Assembly: GCA_024690635.1 (NCBI GenBank)
Contig: JAILOW010000186.1
Location: 1-29,890, forward strand
Reading direction: 5' to 3'
Length of the DNA stretch: 29,890 nt
Origin: Butyrivibrio sp.
GTDB taxonomy: Bacteria; Bacillota_A; Clostridia; Lachnospirales; Lachnospiraceae
Positions within the stretch are counted from its first letter, which is position 1. Every line of letters begins with the position of its first letter. The notes beneath the pieces were generated by a model. It was not told the origin of the DNA, did no database searches, and was given only the letters and a program-made list of their open reading frames with translations. A program made the translations under genes and the position numbers. Shown here piece after piece: positions 23,986 to 29,890 of this stretch.

Positions 23986-24764
23986 TGTTGCCCTCCGTTT
24001 CTGTACTCGTTGGCACTTACGCCAACATGTTTTTTAAATACCCTGGAAAAATGCGCCATATCAAGGAATCCTACCTGCTCAGCTATTTCGCTGATACTCA
24101 GAGAAGGATCCCTTAGCAGCTTTTTTGCCTGATCTATTCTGATACCGTTCAAAATTTCGGAAAAGTTTTTGCCCGTAACGGAGTTGAGAAGCTTGGAAAG
24201 ATGCCACACACTGACATAAACATGTTCAGCCACGTCAGTAAGCTGTATCTTTTCCCTGTAGTTCTCCTCTATATACTCAAGAGCGTTTTTTACGATGAAG
24301 TTTCCGGCAGCACCTGCTTCTTCCGTGCTTTCTTTTACCGAATCTTCATCTCCGTCCGCCCGCTCTTTTATGGGCTCGATCTCCCTAAGCTTTTCCACCA
24401 TTGTTCGCAGTGATTCATCCAGTTCATCAAGCTTGGAGGGTTTTAAAAGAAATCTGTGCACGCCCAGAGAAATGGCGCGCCTTGCATATTCGAAGTCACG
24501 AAATCCCGTGAGGATCGTGATCTGCATGTCTTTATGTTCTGACTTTAAGGCTGCGATCATGGTAAGTCCGTCGATACCGGGCATTCTGATGTCAGTAAAA
24601 AGAATGTCCGGATCGTGCTCTGATACTGCCTTCAGACCTTCCTGTCCCGATCCTGCCATGGCAACTACTTCACATCCGTAGCTGTCCCAGTTCAGCATCT
24701 GCCGAAGGCCCTTGGCTATAACCGGCTCATCATCCACTATCACAACCTTGTATTTATCGCTCAT
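23982..24764 (-). CDS. Response regulator, YesN-type (REC + AraC-family HTH)
   Basis: 260 residues. The receiver domain (about 5-120) has the acidic pair Asp11-Asp12, phospho-acceptor Asp58 (LFTDIRMPGIDG), Thr86 and Lys108 (LLKPS). A short linker with acidic residues leads to an AraC-type DNA-binding domain (about 155-257): IQLTDVAEHVYVSVWHLSKLL is the first helix-turn-helix, and ISEIAEQVGFLDMAHFSRVF the second. Together with the YesM-type kinase at 28175-29890 it forms a two-component pair split by the ABC transporter genes; it probably activates this cluster in response to an extracellular sugar. The start is supported by GGGGAG 8 nt upstream. It lies 16 bp after the permease gene and overlaps nagB by 4 bp. 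Confidence 0.94.
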   Translation of the reverse strand: MSDKYKVVIVDDEPVIAKGLRQMLNWDSYGCEVVAMAGSGQEGLKAVSEHDPDILFTDIRMPGIDGLTMIAALKSEHKDMQITILTGFRDFEYARRAISLGVHRFLLKPSKLDELDESLRTMVEKLREIEPIKERADGDEDSVKESTEEAGAAGNFIVKNALEYIEENYREKIQLTDVAEHVYVSVWHLSKLLNSVTGKNFSEILNGIRIDQAKKLLRDPSLSISEIAEQVGFLDMAHFSRVFKKHVGVSANEYRNGGQQ

Positions 24765-24780
24765 ATATACAGCTCCCCGA

Positions 24781-25674
24781 TCATCCCTTTATAGCACCTG
24801 CTGTCATTCCGCGGATAATGTACTTCTGCAAAAAGACATACAGTATGATCACAGGGATGACAATAAGCGTTACCGCTGCTGCCATTAGGCCGTAGTTGGT
24901 TCCCTCCTGGCTGGTGAGCTCATTTAAAAGTCTGGTGATGGCTCTCATCTCAGGTCTTCTGAGGAAGAACATCTGGGTAAAGAGGTCGTTGTAGGACCAC
25001 AAAAATGAGAATACCGCCACTGTTACAAATGAAGGCTTACTAAGAGGCACGATCACCGAAAAGAAAATCCTCGGAATGGAGCATCCTTCCAGGTGCGCAG
25101 CCTCTTCCAGATCAAGAGGAAGTCCCTGTATATAACCTGATAAAACTATTATAGCAAAGGAAAGATTACCTGCAACCTGAGGCAGGATCACCGACAACAT
25201 GGTCAAAAACCAGTTGTTGGTATTAACAATTCCCCACTTCATCTCCATGGTAAACACAGGAATGATGGTGGCAAAAACAGGGAACATCATTGCAGCGATG
25301 ATAAGGCTGTTTATCAGCTCTTTTCCCTTGAAATCAAACCTCACAAGAGCATAGGATGCAAGTCCCGCAAGGAGCATAACTATAACGGTTACGCAGCCTG
25401 AGATAAACAAGCTGTTGCCGTAAGCCCGAAAGATGTTCAGATTCTTGAAAGCTCTTGTGTAGTTTGCAAGAGTGAACAACTCTCCCATGGGAAGGGCAAA
25501 GCTGTTTGCAAGGATCTTGTCCTTGGCCTTGAAGGAATTTTCCACAACCCAAAAGATGGGGTATATAGTGGTGAGTGCCCATATGACCAGGAGCACATAT
25601 ATTAAGATAAGGCCGGGCCCTACCTTGGTCTTAAGACCGCTTGATTCGATATCTTTACTCTTAGTCCTATTCAT
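24781..25674 (-). CDS. CUT1-family sugar ABC transporter permease (MalG-like)
   Basis: 297 residues, about six membrane helices (first one LILIYVLLVIWALTTIYPIFWVV). The cytoplasmic EAA loop that docks the ATPase is seen as DLEEAAHLEGCSIPRIFF..VPLSKP near residues 195-220, and the C-terminus ends YIIRGMTAGAIKG, typical of MalG-type subunits. The start overlaps the end of the upstream permease gene by 8 bp and is preceded by GGGAGAGAG. No ATP-binding subunit is encoded in the window; CUT1 systems in Firmicutes often share an MsmK-type ATPase encoded elsewhere. Substrate inferred from nagA/nagB: an amino sugar or GlcNAc-containing oligosaccharide. Confidence 0.94.
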   Translation of the reverse strand: MNRTKSKDIESSGLKTKVGPGLILIYVLLVIWALTTIYPIFWVVENSFKAKDKILANSFALPMGELFTLANYTRAFKNLNIFRAYGNSLFISGCVTVIVMLLAGLASYALVRFDFKGKELINSLIIAAMMFPVFATIIPVFTMEMKWGIVNTNNWFLTMLSVILPQVAGNLSFAIIVLSGYIQGLPLDLEEAAHLEGCSIPRIFFSVIVPLSKPSFVTVAVFSFLWSYNDLFTQMFFLRRPEMRAITRLLNELTSQEGTNYGLMAAAVTLIVIPVIILYVFLQKYIIRGMTAGAIKG

Positions 25675-26551
25675 CTCTCTCCCTAAATATCACCTTGGTG
25701 ATCCTTGCGAGAACAATACCCAGAACAACGATCATAATGGCCAGTGTTGCGCCGTAGTCAACATCCTTTACCTCCATGGTCTGATAGTACATGTAGGTAC
25801 CTGTAAGGAAGGTTGAGTTAAGGGGCATGCCCTTGGGAAACATGGTCCATGGAAGGTCGAATACCTTGAGAGCTCCGGTAACTCCAAGTGTAAGGCAGGT
25901 TACCAGAACGTTGTGGATCATGGGTATTGATATGAAAAAGACCCTCTGGATCACTGTTGCACCGTCTATGGCCGCAGATTCGTAAAGTTCCTGTGGTATG
26001 TTGTTAAGTCCGGTTTCGATAATTACAAAATAAAATCCCACGTACTGCCAGACTACCGGCAGCATCATTGTTGCCAGGGCTCTTCCCTGGGCTTTCCAGT
26101 CGGTAAGTTCAGTCTTTCCGAAAAGCTCCAAAAGCTGGTTTACCATTCCCTTGTCATAAAGGAAGATCAGGTTGAACAAAAGACCCAGAGCTGTAGCGGA
26201 TACGACGATAGGGAAAAAGTATACCGTTCTGAAAAACTTGGTTCCCCTTGGGATATTGTCCACCATAAGCGCCAGTATCAGTGCCATACCAACCTGTCCA
26301 ACAATTGTGGCAACGATCATGAAGACCGTATTTTTGAGAGCTATCCTTACGGTTTCATCCATAAAGATCTTTTGATAGTTTTCAAAAAGAGAATCATTCC
26401 ATCTGTCACCGTAGGTGCCCAGAGTCTTGATATGTCTGAAGCTCTCAAGGATATTCATGAAGAAGGGATAAAACAGGAAGATACTGATAAAGATAAGAGC
26501 CGGCAGCAGAAAGAAGAATACATACTTTTTATTCTTGTATATACTTGACAT
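25667..26551 (-). CDS. CUT1-family sugar ABC transporter permease (MalF-like)
   Basis: 294 residues from the ATG at 26551 (MSSIYKNKKYVFFFLLPALI). I chose this start because AGAGG (26560-26564) lies 8 nt upstream. The frame is open to a TTG at 26596, but that would start inside a terminator-like hairpin, and the alternative ATG at 26575 has no good ribosome site. Six membrane helices; EAA loop ELYESAAIDGATVIQRVFF..IPMI near residues 185-210. It pairs with the MalG-like subunit directly downstream to form the membrane channel for the binding protein encoded upstream. Confidence 0.93.
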   Translation of the reverse strand: MSSIYKNKKYVFFFLLPALIFISIFLFYPFFMNILESFRHIKTLGTYGDRWNDSLFENYQKIFMDETVRIALKNTVFMIVATIVGQVGMALILALMVDNIPRGTKFFRTVYFFPIVVSATALGLLFNLIFLYDKGMVNQLLELFGKTELTDWKAQGRALATMMLPVVWQYVGFYFVIIETGLNNIPQELYESAAIDGATVIQRVFFISIPMIHNVLVTCLTLGVTGALKVFDLPWTMFPKGMPLNSTFLTGTYMYYQTMEVKDVDYGATLAIMIVVLGIVLARITKVIFRERDE

Positions 26552-26559
26552 GTTGCTGT

Positions 26560-26564
26560 CCTCT
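26560..26564 (-). promoter_or_regulatory. Ribosome binding site deciding the MalF-like permease start
   Basis: AGAGG on the minus strand is followed by an 8-nt spacer and ATG at 26551. Neither upstream in-frame candidate (ATG at 26575, TTG at 26596) has a comparable site, and both lie in or against the hairpin. Confidence 0.7.
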
Positions 26565-26576
26565 GTAGATTTCATG

Positions 26577-26610
26577 AAAAAGCCGGTCCGGCGCAATACC
26601 GGGCCGGCTT
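26577..26610 (-). terminator. Intercistronic terminator-like hairpin between binding protein and permeases
   Basis: On the minus strand AAGCCGGCCCGG (26610-26599), a 7-nt loop TATTGCG and CCGGACCGGCTT (26591-26580) form a 12-bp GC-rich stem with one C/A mismatch, followed by five T residues (26581-26577). It sits 34 nt after the binding-protein stop. In binding-protein transporter operons such partial terminators commonly keep the binding protein in excess over the membrane subunits; that role here is inferred. Confidence 0.8.
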
Positions 26611-26644
26611 ATGTTTAACTGGTTTTAAATGTGATGATCTGAGA

Positions 26645-28060
26645 TCACTGTGCTTCGTTATAAACGTCGATACCCTCTTGAACCGCATCGTGAGCTGTTA
26701 CACTGCCTGTTACGATGGCGGGCATTCCGTCAAATGTTGATACACGGCACTCACCGTTGAACAGATCCTGTACAGCGCCTGTAAGGCTTGTAACTCCGCT
26801 CATCCAATCCATAGCCTTGATCTGAAGTGAGCTAAACTGGCTTGAATCAACTGCGGGAGCATTCTTAAGTGCGGATGCTGTGTGCTGAGCAAAGAGAGGA
26901 ACGATCTCGTCGCTGGTCATATACTCAACAAAGCTTACTGCTGCTGCCTGCTTGTCAGGATCTTCCCATGCTTTTCTTGTGATGTAGTAACCCATTGAAA
27001 GTCCGCCGATCATATCTGTGGTCTTTCTGTTGCCCTTGCCGGGGAAGTAGGTAACATCAAAGTTATCGAGCTTTGCTGTGTCGATTGTGCTGGGATCCTC
27101 AGGATCTGACTGGCATGCTGCTGTGATTCCGCCAACCTTCCATGAACCGTCAAGAAGGAATGCGGCCTTGCCGTCTGTGAACATAGCTACTGTCTCATCG
27201 TCTGTAGCTGAAAGTGTGTTGTCGGGAAGATATCCAAGTTCATATAGATTTTTGATCTCATCGATACCGTTAACCCATGCTGTTCCTGTAGCATCATCGG
27301 CAGAACCGGGAATGTTCAGGTGATCTGCAGGTGTCTGCTCGTTGAAGATTGCAAATTCCCACCAGTAATGAGGGATTGTTGAAAGAGATACTGCGATGGG
27401 TGTGTAGCCTGCATCTTTGATCTTCTGGCAGTCTGCAAGGAAATCATCCCAAGTGGTATTTGCATCGGGTTTCTCAACGCCTGCTGCGTTAAGAACTTCC
27501 ATGTTTACAAAGAGTCCTTCCCAGTATCCGTTTACGGGAACCGCATATTTAACGCCGTCAGCAGGAGAAGCTGCAATGAGCTCATCGTTCATGTTTCCTG
27601 CAAACTCGGGATAAGTCTGTCTGATCTCGTCGATGGAAACAACCTTGCCTGCATTTACAAAGTCATTTGCATCAGCGCCGTTAAAGAAGAAAAGTACGTC
27701 AGGCTCTGAACCTGTCTCAAAGTCTGTTACAACTCTGGTCTTGAAGGACTCGTCGGATGTTGCTGATGTATCAGCTACAGTGTTGCCGGTCTCAGCTTCC
27801 CAGGCTGCAACTGCGTTTTTATAATTCTGTGCATTGCCATCTTCACCTGCGAAGGTGGTAGTAACGTTGATCTCTACGTTGGCTGCAGGCTCTGCGGGAG
27901 TCTCTGCTGCAGGTGCTTCTGCTGCAGGAGCTTCACTGGCCTGTGCATTGTCAGATGATGCTGTTTCAGTAGCTGCAGGTGCGCTTCCGCATGCTGCAAC
28001 TGAAAGTGTCATGATCCCTGCCATCAGAAGGGATGTCAGCTTACCCATATTCTTTTTCAT
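26645..28060 (-). CDS. Lipoprotein extracellular sugar-binding protein of CUT1 ABC transporter
   Basis: 471 residues. Signal peptide of lipoprotein type, with the lipobox ending VAAC (Cys24), followed by an Ala/Glu/Pro-rich flexible tether (about 25-62). The mature part is a family 1 solute-binding fold: VTTTFAGEDGNAQNYKNAVAAWE, then PDVLFFFNGADANDF, a hinge region TTWDDFLADCQKIKDAGYTPIA, and the late motif MIGGLSMGYYITRKA. It is the first transporter gene after the sensor kinase; SD AAGGAG precedes the ATG at 28060. The ligand cannot be read directly; nagA and nagB downstream point to GlcNAc, chitobiose or a host N-glycan/mucin fragment. It also may be sensed together with the YesM-type kinase. 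Confidence 0.93.
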   Translation of the reverse strand: MKKNMGKLTSLLMAGIMTLSVAACGSAPAATETASSDNAQASEAPAAEAPAAETPAEPAANVEINVTTTFAGEDGNAQNYKNAVAAWEAETGNTVADTSATSDESFKTRVVTDFETGSEPDVLFFFNGADANDFVNAGKVVSIDEIRQTYPEFAGNMNDELIAASPADGVKYAVPVNGYWEGLFVNMEVLNAAGVEKPDANTTWDDFLADCQKIKDAGYTPIAVSLSTIPHYWWEFAIFNEQTPADHLNIPGSADDATGTAWVNGIDEIKNLYELGYLPDNTLSATDDETVAMFTDGKAAFLLDGSWKVGGITAACQSDPEDPSTIDTAKLDNFDVTYFPGKGNRKTTDMIGGLSMGYYITRKAWEDPDKQAAAVSFVEYMTSDEIVPLFAQHTASALKNAPAVDSSQFSSLQIKAMDWMSGVTSLTGAVQDLFNGECRVSTFDGMPAIVTGSVTAHDAVQEGIDVYNEAQ

Positions 28061-28174
28061 ATTTCCTTCTCCTTTTACAATTTTAAAGAGCCGAGCGCTG
28101 CGCAGCGTGTATGGCCTTTCTCTGTTATACCCATCTTACCAATTAGCGCCCCTTGTCTAAAATTGTTGGATTTG
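28061..28174 (-). other. Kinase-to-binding-protein gap with a 12-bp palindrome
   Basis: This 114-bp gap is long enough to hold a separate promoter for the binding protein. A TATAAC -10-like box lies at 28129-28124 on the minus strand, but no acceptable -35 was found at 16-18 bp. A perfect palindrome CGCTGCGCAGCG (28096-28107) falls between that box and the ribosome site, so it could be an operator or a short hairpin in the leader. The evidence is weak for either role. Confidence 0.4.
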
Positions 28175-29890
28175 CTATTTTTTGACCAAAATTGTTGATA
28201 TGGTATCACCGTTTCCGTCAGGGGATATTGACAGGCCGTAAGCCTCTCCGTACATCATCTTAAGTCTCTGATCTACATTTCTGATGCCGATGCCCTTGTC
28301 CTGGGTCTGGTCCAAAACATCCTCCGATAAAAGCCTTTTGATCTTTTCCATATTTTCTTTTGAAGGCACTCCGTGATTAACTACCCTGATGATGATATTC
28401 CCGCCATCCTCGTTTATAGACAGTTCCACATATCTGTTTCCATCGGGACCTGCCCCGTATTCCACCGCATTCTCCACCACAGGCTGAATGATCATCCTTG
28501 GAACCATTATGTTCAAAAGAGATTCATCCACGTTTTCCTCATAGGTGAAGCGCTCCTCGTACCTGCAGCTTACTATGTAGATAAATGCCCTTACGTAGGA
28601 AAGCTCCTCTTCAAGAGTGATGGCAGTTCTTTTATCCCTGTTCATTGTAGCGCTCATCATGGTGGAAAGAGCTTCGATCATCCTGCCGACTTTGTCATTG
28701 CCGGATAGCTTGGCCTCCCAGTTGATGATCTCAAGGGTGTTATTTAAAAAGTGAGGATTGATCTGGGACTGAAGAGCATGAATATTGGCATCCCTAAGAG
28801 CGATCTCCTCCAAAAAGATCTTATTGAACTGCTCGTCAAGCTTTCTTGACATGTTGTTGAAGTTCTCTGTAAGCTCTGCGATCTCTCTGTTCTGTCCCTT
28901 TTCCTCCACGGTACTTCCGTACATTCCGTCGGTGATCTTTTGAGAAGCTTCTTTTAATTTTGAGATAGGTGTGCTGACTTTTTTGTCAAAGAATCTGAAC
29001 ACCACAAACACTAACGGAATCATAAATATCAAAAGAAGAAGGAACATAAGCTCCATGGAACGAAGCTCCAAAAGAAGTGCATTCCTGTCGTATTTAACGG
29101 AAAAATCAAAGGTGTTTCCCTCTATCTTTTCTCTTCTTGTTATAAAGTAACCACCTTTTCCCTCAGACATAAAAGTTCCCGATGCAGCACTTACAAAAGC
29201 CCCTCCCTCGAGGGCACCAAGCCCTTCCCCAAAGGGGTCTTCATAGCTTCCGTCAGTTGAAAAAGCGCTCCACTTTTCTCCGTGATTCTGTGCTTCGTCA
29301 TCTGCTGCAAGGAGCATGTCTCCAAGACGTACCTCGCCTCTTTCGTATTCAGGTACGCTTAACAGACTTCCGAAAACATTCTCCGGATCAAGCTCCATGA
29401 TAAGGACCGCCATTGGTACAAAGTTTCTCTCAACAATGTTTCTTACCATGTACACGCGGCCTCCGGACCTTGTAAAGCCAATGCCTGTTCCGATATTTTC
29501 AGAAACCTTCATTATCTCCGGAAGATCCTTTTCACGAAATTCAGACATGGAGACAAGACGCTTTTTTGCACTTTCGTTTTGGGTGTAAAAGAGCTGTCCT
29601 TCCGTGTCTGTAAAAGTCAGAACTGTTCTGTTAAAGGCGGGATTGAATTTGTAATGTTCCTCCAGGAATGGAGTGATAAGAGACCTTAGCTTTCCCATGT
29701 CGCCTGTCTTTTTGTAATCGGCATGGGCGCTTTTAATTGTGGAAAGATAAGAGGCATCCCTGCTTTCGGAGATACAGTCAAGAAGAGAGTATTCCACCAG
29801 CTCGGATGCCTTTTCCATTGATATGGTAAGGGTACGTTCTGCCTGGCTGCTGACTCTCCCGGACACGAAGAACGCTATGATCACAATGAT
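28175..29890 (-). CDS. Sensor histidine kinase, YesM-type, 5' end outside window
   Basis: The frame is open to the right edge; residues upstream of a GTG at 29884 (Ile-Ile) continue a hydrophobic helix, so the true start lies outside and the first membrane helix is cut. Counting from that GTG: an extracellular sensor region about 15-275, a second membrane helix MFLLLLIFMIPLVFVVF (280-296), a HAMP linker about 300-355, the His_kinase motif LQSQINPHFLNN with His378 (codon 28753-28751), the N box QPVVENAVEYG and the G box GIGIRNVDQRL of the ATPase domain. Such kinases pair with YesN-type regulators and are commonly linked to sugar ABC operons. The partner is very likely the regulator at 23982-24764. 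It is separated from the binding-protein gene by 114 bp. Confidence 0.93.
   Translation of the reverse strand: MIVIIAFFVSGRVSSQAERTLTISMEKASELVEYSLLDCISESRDASYLSTIKSAHADYKKTGDMGKLRSLITPFLEEHYKFNPAFNRTVLTFTDTEGQLFYTQNESAKKRLVSMSEFREKDLPEIMKVSENIGTGIGFTRSGGRVYMVRNIVERNFVPMAVLIMELDPENVFGSLLSVPEYERGEVRLGDMLLAADDEAQNHGEKWSAFSTDGSYEDPFGEGLGALEGGAFVSAASGTFMSEGKGGYFITRREKIEGNTFDFSVKYDRNALLLELRSMELMFLLLLIFMIPLVFVVFRFFDKKVSTPISKLKEASQKITDGMYGSTVEEKGQNREIAELTENFNNMSRKLDEQFNKIFLEEIALRDANIHALQSQINPHFLNNTLEIINWEAKLSGNDKVGRMIEALSTMMSATMNRDKRTAITLEEELSYVRAFIYIVSCRYEERFTYEENVDESLLNIMVPRMIIQPVVENAVEYGAGPDGNRYVELSINEDGGNIIIRVVNHGVPSKENMEKIKRLLSEDVLDQTQDKGIGIRNVDQRLKMMYGEAYGLSISPDGNGDTISTILVKK

Noticed and set aside
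26552..26596. A longer MalF-like permease start at TTG 26596
   Set aside because: The TTG is inside the terminator-like hairpin loop; the AGAGG site supports ATG 26551.

Overview
The window looks like the chromosome of an anaerobic Gram-positive Clostridia, most likely a Lachnospiraceae gut or rumen commensal. This is inferred from protein flavour (long secreted Ig-like multidomain proteins, a YesM/YesN-type two-component pair, CUT1 ABC transporters), strong AGGAGG-type ribosome binding sites and moderate GC content. No rRNA, tRNA, CRISPR array, transposase or phage gene was seen, and coding density is high.

Left part (1-19490, minus strand): a three-gene operon of giant secreted paralogues, transcribed 19490 -> 1, with 19-bp and 23-bp gaps between genes. 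Each has a signal peptide, an acidic Ser/Glu/Asp-rich spacer, a papain-like (C1) cysteine peptidase domain with Cys/His/Asn visible, a lectin-like domain, Ig-like Big domains, an fn3-like domain, an InlB-type B-repeat, a stalk of alternating Big and chitobiase C-terminal-type (CHB_HEX_C) modules, and a long conserved C-terminal region of 'GxDYxxSYKNN...GxGNYxGS' repeats. The three differ mainly in stalk length (about 1, 3 and 4 CHB-type modules). The last gene runs off the left edge. No LPXTG anchor is visible in the two complete proteins.

Middle (19491-21732): a divergent promoter region, then a plus-strand pair: a phosphoribosyltransferase-fold protein with a degenerate PRPP loop, and a neurotransmitter:sodium symporter (NSS) family transporter starting at TTG. 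The pair ends at a strong hairpin terminator that probably also serves the convergent nagA.

Right part (21788-29890, minus strand): an amino-sugar uptake and catabolism cluster, transcribed right to left: YesM-type sensor kinase (truncated by the window edge), lipoprotein sugar-binding protein, two CUT1 permeases, a YesN/AraC-type response regulator, nagB and nagA. A terminator-like hairpin separates the binding protein from the permeases. Two inverted-repeat elements sharing the core CCTTAGCGAGCG lie between nagB and nagA. The ABC system presumably imports a GlcNAc-containing sugar whose 6-phosphate is deacetylated by NagA and deaminated/isomerised by NagB to fructose-6-phosphate; no sugar kinase is present in the window.

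Taken together, the region is consistent with a glycoprotein- or mucin-using lifestyle: secreted peptidases with carbohydrate-associated modules, an amino-acid-type symporter, and amino-sugar import and catabolism. The functional link between the left and right parts is inference from proximity only.
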